Positions 34,787 to 44,730 of a DNA stretch of 64,000 nucleotides are shown piece by piece. The position numbers and the translations under genes are program-made. Source of the stretch: a virus; IMG/VR virus record IMGVR_UViG_3300043775_002839, positions 29,706-93,705 of that record. One strand, 5' to 3'. Under the pieces are notes generated by a model. It was not told the origin of the DNA. It worked only from the letters and a program-made list of their open reading frames with translations, and made no database searches. How positions within the stretch are numbered: the first letter of the stretch is position 1; every line of letters starts with the position of its first letter.

Positions 34787-36019
34787 ATGAAACTAGGAAA
34801 ACACACACTTATTATCGACGGAAATTACTTCGTGCATAGTAGACTTTTTGTACTTCCACGTCCTAAAAAAGAACAATTACTAGGAGACAGAGATGGCCAA
34901 GAACAATTTATGAGAAAACTATGTATTGACTTTGCGTCAGAGGTCAGAAAAATGACCCCTTTCGTCGACCAAATAGTAGTTGCAGTTGATTCAAAATCAT
35001 GGCGTAAAGACCTATTCCCAACAGCAGAATATAAAGGTACCAGAGTTGCTGATAGTTCAGTTAACTGGGAAAATGTATTTAATGTTTATACAGAGTTCCA
35101 AGATATTCTTGCAGCACAGGGTGTTATTATACACAAAGTACCTGGTGCAGAAGCAGATGATATTCTTTTTGGATGGTCGACACAATTAAATAATGAAGGT
35201 AAAAATTGTATTGTTTGGACTGGTGACCGTGACCTTATTCAATTGGTTAATTATAATGAAGCAACTGATGCGTATACCTTGTGGTACTATAATTCTAAAC
35301 GTAGACTATTAGCATTTGAAGGTTTTGAAAATCTTATTAATAAACCTAATGAGGTAGAAATTTCTAATGATGACTTATTATTTAACATGGGTTCTGCTGA
35401 TGTATTAAATAACCAACTTAAAGGTGATTTTATAGGTTGGATTGCTAAAAACGGCGTAGAAATAGAAGAGATTAATTGTGATGATTTTATCTTTTCTAAA
35501 ATCTTACAAGGAGATAAAAGTGATAACATCCAATCTGTAGTTTCATGGACTAAAAGAACCAGTTCAGGTTCTATCCGAAACTATTCAATCACTGAAAAGC
35601 AGGCTCTTCAAATCCTAGAAAAATATCGTGAAATTGAAGGTAACTTCCACATTGACCATTTTTTCTCTGAAGCACAAGTTAAAACGATTGTTGATATGAT
35701 TCATGAAGTTGTTGGTAAATCTACAATTGATGAAATCCGTCTACGATTTAACCAAAATCTTGACTTAATGTTACTCCATTATAACACAATACCTGGTGGA
35801 ATACAAAAAGCAATATATAATGAAATTGAGAAAGATTTTAAGGTTGAAACTAGATTGGCCGGACTAACTCAGATGGAAAAGATATTGGAAGGAACCCAAT
35901 GGAATTCTAAAGGTTCAACTGGAAGTGGAGCTCCAAAGAGTTTTGACCCATTTGCTACACTTCAACTTGATAAAGTCTCTCAACAACCTGAAACTAAAAA
36001 AATAAATACACTATTTTAA
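34787..36019 (+). CDS. rnh: 5'-3' exonuclease / RNase H of FEN family (T4 Rnh-like)
   Basis: Flap nuclease that removes RNA primers from lagging-strand fragments. Metal-binding acidic motifs: IIDGNYFVH at the N-terminus, GAEADDILFGW, TGDRDLIQLV and LQGDKSDNI, in the order seen in T4 RNase H and FEN-1. At 410 residues it is longer than T4 Rnh (305), with a C-terminal extension ending KKINTLF that may bind the clamp. Its own early-type promoter lies directly upstream. Confidence 0.87.
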   Translation: MKLGKHTLIIDGNYFVHSRLFVLPRPKKEQLLGDRDGQEQFMRKLCIDFASEVRKMTPFVDQIVVAVDSKSWRKDLFPTAEYKGTRVADSSVNWENVFNVYTEFQDILAAQGVIIHKVPGAEADDILFGWSTQLNNEGKNCIVWTGDRDLIQLVNYNEATDAYTLWYYNSKRRLLAFEGFENLINKPNEVEISNDDLLFNMGSADVLNNQLKGDFIGWIAKNGVEIEEINCDDFIFSKILQGDKSDNIQSVVSWTKRTSSGSIRNYSITEKQALQILEKYREIEGNFHIDHFFSEAQVKTIVDMIHEVVGKSTIDEIRLRFNQNLDLMLLHYNTIPGGIQKAIYNEIEKDFKVETRLAGLTQMEKILEGTQWNSKGSTGSGAPKSFDPFATLQLDKVSQQPETKKINTLF

Positions 36020-36020
36020 C

Positions 36021-36191
36021 ATGACAAGCGAGGATATTTTAACAGAAATCTTAATAGAAGTTCATAAAGACGGTGACTTTGAAAAGGTTATTGCAGAGGT
36101 AAACAAATTACGAAAAACCGATATAAATAGTACACAACTTGAACTTTTTGAAAAAGCAATAAAAAATGTTAGACGAAACAAAACTGTTTGA
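36021..36191 (+). CDS. Small hypothetical protein
   Basis: 56 residues (MTSEDILTEILIEVHKDGDF... ending VRRNKTV), helical and charged. It starts one base after the nuclease stop and overlaps the next gene by 26 nt, indicating translational coupling in the clamp loader/nuclease operon. No family recognised. Confidence 0.6.
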   Translation: MTSEDILTEILIEVHKDGDFEKVIAEVNKLRKTDINSTQLELFEKAIKNVRRNKTV

Positions 36192-36594
36192 TTTTATAAA
36201 AATCTTATTCACCAAACCAGCTGAATATAAAAAAATAAGTAACAACAATAAGAAGCGACATCATTTTATGATTAATCGCTTCTTTTCGATTCAGTACCCA
36301 TCAAATGCCCAATTATTTAATAAGAATGGGATTAATCCACTTGCTGTAATTGATAGTTGGTCTCTTGTTGCTGCCCGGTTTAAGAGTGTTCCGGGATGGA
36401 TTTACACTAAGACCAAAAAGCCCGAAAAAGAAGCAACTTCAAAAAGCAAATATATACCATCAGAAGAGGCTATTTCATTCTTTATGGAAAAGAATGAAAT
36501 TGGCAAAAGAGAATTTAAAGAACTTGAAAAATTTGCTAAAGAAGAACTTTACATCTCTTTACAGAGGATAGAGAATTCTATGCAGGTATATTAA
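36166..36594 (+). CDS. 62: Probable clamp loader small subunit (gp62-like)
   Basis: 142 residues. The segment KRHHFMINRFFSIQYPSNAQLFN resembles the PF(M/I)(V/I)NR.LS....T...N pattern I recall from gp62 of cyanophages, and the C-terminal helix pair (EEAISFFMEKNEIGKREFKELE) fits as well. It is shorter than T4 gp62 (187). Location downstream of gp44 and the FEN nuclease supports a replication role. Identity by motif only, so moderate confidence. Confidence 0.55.
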   Translation: MLDETKLFDFIKILFTKPAEYKKISNNNKKRHHFMINRFFSIQYPSNAQLFNKNGINPLAVIDSWSLVAARFKSVPGWIYTKTKKPEKEATSKSKYIPSEEAISFFMEKNEIGKREFKELEKFAKEELYISLQRIENSMQVY

Positions 36595-36603
36595 TACCCG
36601 ACT

Positions 36604-37248
36604 ATGGAACAATTTGAATTTAGTTCGATGCCAACGGCGATCGACGTTACACTGTACAAATATAATTACATTGACAATAAATTATGGGCACAAATCCAAA
36701 ACGATACTGATTTTATCGAACTTGGAAATGACTCTATAATGATATCGGCGTCTCAATTAAAATTTGTATTAGATACATATTATCAAAATTCTATCAATAG
36801 AATTAAATCAGTTGGTTCTGATTTTATCCATAAAGAAATCAACACAGTCTTTTTTCTTTTCCAAATATTGCTAGAAATGGAAAATTTGCAATACATTAAA
36901 TTTACGCTTAACAAGGATAAAAAGTACTCCCGAATAATTGAAACTGATGGTGTAAAAATGATTCAATTCAGTTTTAAATTACTAACTGCAACATTTAGAC
37001 TCTATGACTTGTACGATGATGATGAACTTCTTCTGGTTAATAAGATTCTAGAAGAGATTGAAATCCTTGAAGATGGAATTCCGTATGCCAGACTTAATGC
37101 AAAAGAACTTTATGATACGATACTTTTATATCTTGAAGAAAAAGACCCTGAAGACTTAGAGGCTGGAATAGTTACCGACATTCTGGATATACTTGAGTCA
37201 AAAATTGAGAAAGAGGACCCATTAATCCTATTGATTACTGACTACTAA
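36604..37248 (+). CDS. Hypothetical protein after clamp loader genes
   Basis: 214 residues, acidic and mostly helical (EFSSMPTAIDVTLYKYNYID at the N-terminus; LYLEEKDPEDLEAGIVTDIL near the C-terminus). No catalytic motif, membrane segment or signal peptide. It begins 9 nt after the preceding gene and ends the operon. Function not recognised. Confidence 0.6.
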   Translation: MEQFEFSSMPTAIDVTLYKYNYIDNKLWAQIQNDTDFIELGNDSIMISASQLKFVLDTYYQNSINRIKSVGSDFIHKEINTVFFLFQILLEMENLQYIKFTLNKDKKYSRIIETDGVKMIQFSFKLLTATFRLYDLYDDDELLLVNKILEEIEILEDGIPYARLNAKELYDTILLYLEEKDPEDLEAGIVTDILDILESKIEKEDPLILLITDY

Positions 37249-37257
37249 TATTTTTTG

Positions 37258-37266
37258 AATATATAA
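37258..37266 (+). promoter_or_regulatory. Late-type promoter box AATATATAA
   Basis: Ends 17 nt before the membrane protein gene and heads the neck/terminase operon. Confidence 0.5.
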
Positions 37267-37282
37267 AGAAAAACGTTTAGTT

Positions 37283-37687
37283 ATGAATTTCTTTAGTAAT
37301 TTTGGTAAAAGAGAGGCATTAATCTATATTATAGTTGCTCTTTGGGTAGGAATGGGACTTTTTGGAGCCTTTAAAGAGGCAAGCTTCACAGACCTTTCGA
37401 TATATTTTGGATCCCTAACAGCATATGCTGCAACTTATATATGGGCTGAATCCAAAAAACCAAGCACAAAATCAGCAATTCTTAAGCCAGGACCAAATTC
37501 TAGAAAAGAAGTAATGATATATGTTATTGTTATTCTTTGGGCTATTGCAGGCTGTGGAGCCATTTGGTTTAAAGCAAACTTAGGAGAACTTGCATTATAT
37601 TTTGTATCATTAACTGGATTTGTAGCATCTTGGCTAGCTGGAGAGGTTTATGCTCCACAAGACAAGATAAATAAAAATATAGATTAA
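37283..37687 (+). CDS. Four-helix membrane protein with internal duplication
   Basis: 134 residues built from two similar halves: (K/R)(E)ALIYIIVALWVGMG...DLSIYFGSLTAYAATYIWAE and KEVMIYVIVILWAIAG...ELALYFVSLTGFVASWLAGE, separated by a polar Lys/Pro/Ser linker. Each half has two hydrophobic segments, predicting four membrane helices. It has a late-type promoter and precedes structural genes by three bases. A holin-like or envelope role is possible, but no family is recognised. Confidence 0.65.
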   Translation: MNFFSNFGKREALIYIIVALWVGMGLFGAFKEASFTDLSIYFGSLTAYAATYIWAESKKPSTKSAILKPGPNSRKEVMIYVIVILWAIAGCGAIWFKANLGELALYFVSLTGFVASWLAGEVYAPQDKINKNID

Positions 37688-37689
37688 TA

Positions 37690-39624
37690 ATGGTAACTAA
37701 TTATACAGCAAATGAATATGGTGATTTTTTTGTCGCATCTATTCAAAACCCATATCATAATATAATTAATGTACTTGACTGGAATATTGTGGTAGGTCTT
37801 AAAAAACGAAATATGACCGGTAGTGTTACAGGGTCTATCTCATCATTAAATATTTATGGATATGAAACTCAATTTGATATATCATTTGCTGCTGGAGATT
37901 CTATAATCATCGGTAATATAACATATCAAATCGATATTGTTATTAGTGATACTGAACTGACCATTACTGAACCGCTACACTATAATTTTACAAATGCCAA
38001 ATATTATACAACACCAGATAACATAAGCTTTTTTGAATATGAATTTAGATGGTCTAATACTGGTAAAGTTTTCTCTGAATTTGCTCCACTAAATCACGAG
38101 ACAGGACCTAGAGATATACAAGGAATTACATTTGACCACCTAAAACCCCTTTACATTGATGTTAAATCTGAAGTTGCAGGTTTGGAAAGTGGAAATACTT
38201 TAACATTTCTTTCAATAGAATTTACACTTGAAACTGAGGCCGGAATTATTGAATCATGTCCTAATTTTTGCACAGATTGTACCGATCCTTTTGCAATGAA
38301 TGGATGCGCAAATATTCAAGTTACATGTAACCCAACAAATCAATTTAATCCGTATGCTCTTAACAAATCAGTTAAAATGTATAAGCAACTTGTCAATATT
38401 GTAAATGGCATTTTTGGACATAGTGTTACGTATTTTAGAACAGAGCCTAATTTAAGAACGACAGATGTTATTTTAATGGAATATTCATTACATAATGTAG
38501 TTGACAAACAAACAATAAAGATACTGGTTCCTGATAATGAATTTCCAACAGAATCACATACTTATGATATATTTGGAATTGAATTAGAAGATTTTGAAAT
38601 TCATATAACTGCCGAAGAATTTGAAACACATTTTGGAGCAGGAAAAAATCCAAGAAATAAGGACTACATGTTTATTCCAATCATTAATAAAATGTATGAA
38701 ATAAATTCTATTGCTCTAGCTGATGAATTCAATAGAAGCCATTCATATTGGAAAGTTAAACTTGTTAAATATCAAGATCGTGGAGACGTGCTCAAGGGAG
38801 ATTTTGACAATGACACTGATGTGTTAATAACTGGAATTGAAGAAATATTTGGAGAAAGAATTCAAGACGAATACAAAAAGAATCTTAAACCAGAAATATT
38901 CCAAACCGTTACCGATAAACAATATGATGGGATCCGAACTTTTGTTAATAGAAAACTTAGAATAGTTGATTATGCCTTAAAAAATAGATGGAATATTGTA
39001 AGTAAAAACTACTATAATTTTTCAAATATGATTCTAGAAGATTCTGCTATAGTTTATGAAGCTCAGTCTGAAGTTAAAACTGGAAATGGAATTGCATTCT
39101 CTTCGTGGTTTGCTCCTCGATTTGCATCAAATTCAAACCTAAATTATAAGTTGATTGGAGATACTGCTGACAAGTTTTCAATAACAATAAGTAATACGGA
39201 GTTAATTGTTACAACCCCGCAAGGGGTTCAATACTTTACCCATGGAATAACATTCAACCCTGCAAAGTGGTATGGTTATGTTGTTAATATCAATAATGAA
39301 TTTCTTCAATTATCTGCATCAATATATAGTCTTGACGCATCAAATAATATCATGCTTCCTCAAAATGCTAGTAACAATTTAGTTAATGAATTTACCCAAA
39401 CAGTAACCCAAACCGGAGAACTTGTTTGGTCTTCTCAGGCAAAATTTGAATTAGTTGCAAATAGTATGTTTATGACTAACATTAGAGTATTTGATACTCC
39501 TATTGAATTTGAGCAGCATTCAAATATTTTAAATCAATATGTTGTAAGAGATAATCAACGCGCAATTATTGTTGATAATGCAATTCCAAGCATAGGATTC
39601 CAAAAATATGCCAACGCTCGTTAA
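37690..39624 (+). CDS. Large virion structural protein candidate
   Basis: 644 residues, beta-rich. A Cys cluster (CPNFCTDCTDPFAMNGCANIQVTC, about residues 188-211) could bind metal. The C-terminal 150 residues (GIAFSSWFAPRF...FNPAKWYGYVVNINN) have the strand pattern of a concanavalin/LamG-like lectin domain. It precedes the terminase genes under the late-type promoter at 37258, where T4-like phages encode neck and tail-completion proteins. A neck or whisker-like fibre role is inferred. Confidence 0.55.
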   Translation: MVTNYTANEYGDFFVASIQNPYHNIINVLDWNIVVGLKKRNMTGSVTGSISSLNIYGYETQFDISFAAGDSIIIGNITYQIDIVISDTELTITEPLHYNFTNAKYYTTPDNISFFEYEFRWSNTGKVFSEFAPLNHETGPRDIQGITFDHLKPLYIDVKSEVAGLESGNTLTFLSIEFTLETEAGIIESCPNFCTDCTDPFAMNGCANIQVTCNPTNQFNPYALNKSVKMYKQLVNIVNGIFGHSVTYFRTEPNLRTTDVILMEYSLHNVVDKQTIKILVPDNEFPTESHTYDIFGIELEDFEIHITAEEFETHFGAGKNPRNKDYMFIPIINKMYEINSIALADEFNRSHSYWKVKLVKYQDRGDVLKGDFDNDTDVLITGIEEIFGERIQDEYKKNLKPEIFQTVTDKQYDGIRTFVNRKLRIVDYALKNRWNIVSKNYYNFSNMILEDSAIVYEAQSEVKTGNGIAFSSWFAPRFASNSNLNYKLIGDTADKFSITISNTELIVTTPQGVQYFTHGITFNPAKWYGYVVNINNEFLQLSASIYSLDASNNIMLPQNASNNLVNEFTQTVTQTGELVWSSQAKFELVANSMFMTNIRVFDTPIEFEQHSNILNQYVVRDNQRAIIVDNAIPSIGFQKYANAR

Positions 39625-39628
39625 TTTC

Positions 39629-39637
39629 GATATATAA
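39629..39637 (+). promoter_or_regulatory. Late-type promoter box GATATATAA before terminase
   Basis: Exact box, 20 nt before the small terminase start. Confidence 0.6.
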
Positions 39638-39656
39638 TTTAATAAAACAAATTTAT

Positions 39657-40301
39657 ATGTCAGAAAATAAAAGTATAAAAGACCAGGCTGAGGATATCAG
39701 AAAAGACCTTGATGAATTGATTGGCGCTAGCGCTGGAGAAATATCCCAAGTAATTGAAACTGATGTCCAACTTCCCACAAGAAGACCTCAAAATCAACTC
39801 AGTTTTGCCGAACTTAAAGAGAGCTCTACCAGAAAGGCCAAGAAAACTATCACTGCCTTAATGAAGTTCTACTTAGATGAGGATATTATAGAACGGGACG
39901 AATACATTCAAGCTAAAAAGAAGATGGACGAAATGACAATGAGTTCATTAGTCTATCAACTCCAAGCAGGAGAACGGGCTCTTACAACGCTACTTAATGC
40001 TATCGAAGATGGTGAAGTTGCTCCAAGAATGTTTGAAGTACTGGCAACCCTACAAAAATCAATGCTCGATATAATCAAATCTCAAACAATGTATTTAATG
40101 GCAACTGAAGAGAGTGCCAAAAGAATCGCACGAGATATTGAGATATACAGAAAACGAGATAACATTAGAGAAATAGAAGTTTCAGGTGGAGACCCAGGCT
40201 CAGGAAATGTTCAAAGAGGTACTAAAGACCTGATGAGAATGATTCGAGAAGGAATAGATTCTGCCGAAACTGACGTGCAAGACGTCGAAATAACTGAATA
40301 A
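39657..40301 (+). CDS. 16: Terminase small subunit gp16
   Basis: DNA-recognition subunit of the packaging motor. The central helical region GEVAPRMFEVLATLQKSMLD followed by IIKSQTMYLMATEESAKRIA matches the oligomerisation core of T4 gp16 ([20 protein letters not shown]). At 214 residues it is longer than T4 gp16 (164), with extra polar N-terminal sequence. It ends one base before the gp17 gene. Confidence 0.78.
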   Translation: MSENKSIKDQAEDIRKDLDELIGASAGEISQVIETDVQLPTRRPQNQLSFAELKESSTRKAKKTITALMKFYLDEDIIERDEYIQAKKKMDEMTMSSLVYQLQAGERALTTLLNAIEDGEVAPRMFEVLATLQKSMLDIIKSQTMYLMATEESAKRIARDIEIYRKRDNIREIEVSGGDPGSGNVQRGTKDLMRMIREGIDSAETDVQDVEITE

Positions 40302-40302
40302 T

Positions 40303-42138
40303 ATGTCAAATGAAAACTATATAGGTGATAATAAATGGATCCCTTCAGGAGATTCAGAAAAAGATGCACAAAAATTAGTATGGTCAACCAAGATTATTAA
40401 TGACTTAATGGTTGCACTTGATAAAGGTTATAGACCCCAGGTTAGCATGCCTTTCTATGAAGGAAAACAATTCTTGCGTCGAGGTAATATTGTATTTGAA
40501 TATACTGAAGCAGAACTTAAGGAAATTGCAAAGTGTGCAAATGATATCGTTTACTTTGCAGAAACTTATGCAGTTGTAATGACCGATAATGGTATTCAAC
40601 AGGTAAAACTTCGTGAATATCAAAAAGACCTCTTAAGGGACTTTCAACATAACCGTTTTAATATTGTTCTAGCATCCAGACAGATGGGTAAAACTGTAAC
40701 TGCCAGTATTTTTAATGCATGGTATCTTACATTTAACTATGACAAGACCACCTTATTGCTTGCAAATAAATCTGAATCAACAAAAGAGATTATTGACAAG
40801 GCTAAAGTTGTAATTGAGAATCTTCCATTCTTTATGAAGCCGGGAATTATTAAATATGATGTAATGAACGTAAGGGCCGATAATGGCTGTAGACTTGTTG
40901 GTCAGTCAACTACTGCTAAGTCTGGTATTGGTTTTACTATCCACAATTTATATCTTGATGAGTTTGCTCACGTTCACCCAACTATTGTAAACTCATTCTA
41001 TGAAAACGTTTACCCTACGCTTTCTGCTTCTAAGATTTCGAGAATTAATATTACCTCTACACCAAATGGATTTAATAAGTTCTATGAAATTTATGCCGAT
41101 GCTGAAAAGGGACTTAATGAATATAAAGCAACCCGAATCGATTGGTGGCAGCATCCTGACAGGGACGATGCCTGGTTTAAAAGAGAACTTGGAAACCTTG
41201 GTTCTGAGGATGCTTTCAATAGACAATACGGTAATGAGTTTACCAGTTCATCCAGTTTATTACTCAGCCCTGGTACGATGAAAAATATCCGAAAGAATGC
41301 CAAGAAATTTGTTTGGCATGATATTGAAGAGTTTGAAAATGCTCACATTGATACTCAAGGATTCCTTTCATTCCACCCGAGCTTTGATATTGAAGAGGCC
41401 GGAAACGAAGAAAAATATTACCTATTTACTGTCGATATTGCAGAAGGAAATGGAGGAGACTATTCAGTTATAAATATGTTTGAAGTTGAACCACTTCCCG
41501 ATAAGGACATAGAGAATTATATTAATCCAGGTGCGATGTATGATTTCTTTCGGATTAATCAAGTTGGAATATTCAGGAGTAACGAGCATCCAATTGAAGA
41601 TTTTGCAAAAATCCTATACATATTAGCACTTGATGTATTTAATGCTGAAAACGTTAAATTGATTATTGAGTATAACACTTATGGAAGTATCTTATTGCAA
41701 TACCTTTCAACAGTTTTCCCAGGGAGGAATGAATTTGAAGATGAATTAGTCCTAAGATTTAAACATCGGCATGACGCAAAAGCCCCAAAGCCTGGAATTA
41801 GATTAAAATCCGATAATAAATCAGTGTTTTGTCAAAACTTTAAAAAGTTTATTGAAATAAATAGGGTTAAAATAAATGATGTACAAACAGTACAAGAGGC
41901 AAGTCTTTTTGGAATTGTTAAAAATGGAAGTTATGGCGCCCAAATGGGAAATGATGATTCAATCATGACATGTATCACTGCAACTGAATTTTTTACAACA
42001 GTTGATTACGCTGATTACGTTGAAGAGTTATTAGATATTATAGAACCTGAAAAGCATCAACTTATGGAAAGTATATTGTATAAAAATAATGATTTTCAAG
42101 GTGATTTACAGTTCGATATATATTCATTGTTAGAATAA
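40303..42138 (+). CDS. 17: Terminase large subunit gp17
   Basis: Packaging ATPase and nuclease. Walker A ASRQMGKT at 124-131, Walker B LYLDEFAHV with DE at 219-220, coupling motif NITSTPNG, then an RNase H-fold nuclease with FTVDIAEGNGGDYSV and IIEYNTYG and a final acidic residue near NDDSIMTCI. The length is 611 residues (T4: 610). It is preceded directly by gp16. Confidence 0.95.
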   Translation: MSNENYIGDNKWIPSGDSEKDAQKLVWSTKIINDLMVALDKGYRPQVSMPFYEGKQFLRRGNIVFEYTEAELKEIAKCANDIVYFAETYAVVMTDNGIQQVKLREYQKDLLRDFQHNRFNIVLASRQMGKTVTASIFNAWYLTFNYDKTTLLLANKSESTKEIIDKAKVVIENLPFFMKPGIIKYDVMNVRADNGCRLVGQSTTAKSGIGFTIHNLYLDEFAHVHPTIVNSFYENVYPTLSASKISRINITSTPNGFNKFYEIYADAEKGLNEYKATRIDWWQHPDRDDAWFKRELGNLGSEDAFNRQYGNEFTSSSSLLLSPGTMKNIRKNAKKFVWHDIEEFENAHIDTQGFLSFHPSFDIEEAGNEEKYYLFTVDIAEGNGGDYSVINMFEVEPLPDKDIENYINPGAMYDFFRINQVGIFRSNEHPIEDFAKILYILALDVFNAENVKLIIEYNTYGSILLQYLSTVFPGRNEFEDELVLRFKHRHDAKAPKPGIRLKSDNKSVFCQNFKKFIEINRVKINDVQTVQEASLFGIVKNGSYGAQMGNDDSIMTCITATEFFTTVDYADYVEELLDIIEPEKHQLMESILYKNNDFQGDLQFDIYSLLE

Positions 42139-42174
42139 ATAATAATAAATTTTAATAAAATCCAGTTTAATTTA

Positions 42175-42183
42175 GATATATAA
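42175..42183 (+). promoter_or_regulatory. Late-type promoter box GATATATAA before the sheath gene
   Basis: Exact box, 26 nt before the gp18 start. Confidence 0.6.
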
Positions 42184-42208
42184 TAAAAGAAAAAAAATAC
42201 TTAAAATT

Positions 42209-44710
42209 ATGGCACTAAGTCCGCAATTATTAAATTTTAAAAGCTCAGGAGTTTATAGACTTGAGTTTGATAAATCTCAGACAGCAAATATAAATGTTGA
42301 GACTCTTAGATTAATGGTAGGTCACTCTAAAAAAGGACCGTATAACACACCAGTTTTGATTGATTCAGTTGAAACTCTTACTAATGTGTTTGGAAACATT
42401 GATAAAAGTTTAGAAAAAAAGGGAATGTTTTTCCACAGATCTTGTATCGAAGCTCTTTCAAGAGGTCCTATATTGGCCCTAAATCTTGAACAATTTACTA
42501 TAGGAGATGTTGCATCTTACCAAAGTCCAGTAACATGTGGAGGCGAAGGAGCATTAGGTATTACTTCTGATAGTGGTACTTCAGGATATGCAACTTTCTT
42601 TGATAATGACAAATTCATGATTCCTTCAGATGCCCAAACATTAGCAACTATAGTTCCTGATGATGACCACGTTCTAAACTTTGTGAATATTAAACAAGAA
42701 CCAATTACAATTATCGTAAGACAGGCACAAGATGTTAAAGAATTTGACCTAACTGCAAGAGAATGGTATGGTGTTGGAAACGTTCCAGAGTACTTAAATG
42801 ATTTTGACAAAATGTCAGATTTTATGATTGATGTATTTGTATTCAAAGGAGAATTTGATTCTGCTGCAATGTCAAATGACCCAATCTATTCTGCCTATTT
42901 TACAGAAGACGGTTTAGATAAAACAAAACTTGCACAATTTGCAAACCTTAGACAAGTTAGTTTAATTGCGCAATATACAGGTTCTATCTTACCAGGATTT
43001 AAAGACCTTGAAGGCCGAAACTTATACATTGAATCAATTGTTAACGCAGAGGCTAGAAGAACTGGTCTATTCTGTGCAGTTAATGAAGATGATGTTATGG
43101 ACGAGCAAGGAACTAAAATTGATTTTGTAGGACACGTTCACATCGATACTAATGATTATGAATTATTATCTCATTATGTTCCTGCTGGAGATAGAGAAAT
43201 TACTGAAACTTTCGTCGGTGGTACTGTTGCTAACAATTCATCAAATTTCACAGTAACATATGATAATATTGTAAAAACAGTAACTAGTGCTAGTGCTAGT
43301 GGTACTGAAATAGAATATACTACAAGTACTCCACATGGAATCCAAAACGGGAAAACGGTAACTATTACTGGGTTAACTCCAAGCCTTTTTAACATAACTG
43401 GAACTGCAACTAATGTAGCAACTGATACTTTTGAAATTGTTAACAATTTAACAGCACAAGACACAGTTCCAGGAAGTCCAAATGGAACTGCAACCGTTCT
43501 AATAAATGTACCTTCCCCTTTCCCAATTAAAGTTGGACACTATGTCGACTCGAATACAGAAGATAGACTTGCAAGAGTCAATAGAGTTGCAAAAGCACCT
43601 ATAAATATTGATGGAGAGACGATCTTTACAGTTTATACTGATATAGAACCTGAGTATGACGGTAGAATTATTAAATCATATGAAGAAGCTTCATTAGTTT
43701 ACAAAACCTTTGTATTGCCAAAAGCAAATATATCTGGAAAAGAAATAAGCGACTATTTATCAGTTCTTTCTGGAGGTAATGGAATCTATGATGCCCTAAT
43801 CGACAAAGATATTATTGATTTTAGATATGTTGTAGATACTTTTACATCTTTTGATGAGAATGGCTTAAACAATAAGAGTAACCTTTCTCAATTAGCAAAA
43901 GACAGACAAAATGCTTCTGCAATCTTAAATGCACCAACAATTGAAGATTTTAAAAAATCTGATGACCCATCTTTTACTGATGAGTTTGGAGGTTTTGATA
44001 CTGCTTATATCGCAGCAGGTGGTAATCAAGATAAAAACCCTACTAAAATATATGCCCTACCAAGTATTAATCAAGGTGCAAATTACGCATTCTACTACGG
44101 ACCTGGTTTAATCGTAAGCGACAATGGAAAAGACATTATTGTTCCTCCAGCTGCTTATGTATGTAACAACTACATTGACAAATATACGAACGCTCTTCCA
44201 TGGTCAATCGTTGCTGGTCCAAGAAGAGGAGTTGTTGCAGGTACAAACGTTAAAGGGGTTGAATATTCTTTTGATAAAGGTGATAGAGATATTCTAGAGC
44301 CATTTGGAATCAATCCAATTGTATTCCAAAGAGGAACTGGTTTAACTATTTTAGGTAATAAAACTGCCCAACAATCTATTAAATCTGCACTTTCTTCTGC
44401 TCACGTAAGAGAGGTACTTATTTATATTCAAGACGGTATGGCTAATATTCTTAAAGATTACGTATTTGAATTTAATACTGCGCAAACAAGACTTGAAATC
44501 AAGACCCTTGCAGATTCATTCTTAGAAAGTGTTAAACAAGACAGTGGTGTTTATGAGTTTAAAAATGTAATGGACTCGACAAATAACACAAATGAAGTTA
44601 TTGATAATAACATGGGTATAATTGATACTTACGTAGAACCAGTTAAAGGTTTAGAAATTGTAGTTCACAGAACAACTGTTTTAAATACTGGAGAAATTTC
44701 ATCTAGCTAA
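42209..44710 (+). CDS. 18: Tail sheath protein gp18
   Basis: Contractile sheath subunit. The N-terminus (MALSPQLLNFKSSGVYRLEFDKSQ) and MVGHSKKGPYNTPVLIDSVE are typical. The C-terminal domain (NLRQVSL..., KDRQNASAILNAP, WSIVAGPRRGVV, SALSSAHVREVLIYIQDG) carries the conserved sheath core. At 833 residues it is longer than T4 gp18 (659). The extra length includes a beta-rich insert near residues 340-440 (STPHGIQNGKTVTITGLTPS) that resembles a surface immunoglobulin-like or adhesion module. Confidence 0.9.
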   Translation: MALSPQLLNFKSSGVYRLEFDKSQTANINVETLRLMVGHSKKGPYNTPVLIDSVETLTNVFGNIDKSLEKKGMFFHRSCIEALSRGPILALNLEQFTIGDVASYQSPVTCGGEGALGITSDSGTSGYATFFDNDKFMIPSDAQTLATIVPDDDHVLNFVNIKQEPITIIVRQAQDVKEFDLTAREWYGVGNVPEYLNDFDKMSDFMIDVFVFKGEFDSAAMSNDPIYSAYFTEDGLDKTKLAQFANLRQVSLIAQYTGSILPGFKDLEGRNLYIESIVNAEARRTGLFCAVNEDDVMDEQGTKIDFVGHVHIDTNDYELLSHYVPAGDREITETFVGGTVANNSSNFTVTYDNIVKTVTSASASGTEIEYTTSTPHGIQNGKTVTITGLTPSLFNITGTATNVATDTFEIVNNLTAQDTVPGSPNGTATVLINVPSPFPIKVGHYVDSNTEDRLARVNRVAKAPINIDGETIFTVYTDIEPEYDGRIIKSYEEASLVYKTFVLPKANISGKEISDYLSVLSGGNGIYDALIDKDIIDFRYVVDTFTSFDENGLNNKSNLSQLAKDRQNASAILNAPTIEDFKKSDDPSFTDEFGGFDTAYIAAGGNQDKNPTKIYALPSINQGANYAFYYGPGLIVSDNGKDIIVPPAAYVCNNYIDKYTNALPWSIVAGPRRGVVAGTNVKGVEYSFDKGDRDILEPFGINPIVFQRGTGLTILGNKTAQQSIKSALSSAHVREVLIYIQDGMANILKDYVFEFNTAQTRLEIKTLADSFLESVKQDSGVYEFKNVMDSTNNTNEVIDNNMGIIDTYVEPVKGLEIVVHRTTVLNTGEISSS

Positions 44711-44721
44711 GATATAATAAT

Positions 44722-44730
44722 GATATATAA
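44722..44730 (+). promoter_or_regulatory. Late-type promoter box GATATATAA before the tube gene
   Basis: Exact box, 21 nt before the gp19 start. Confidence 0.6.
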
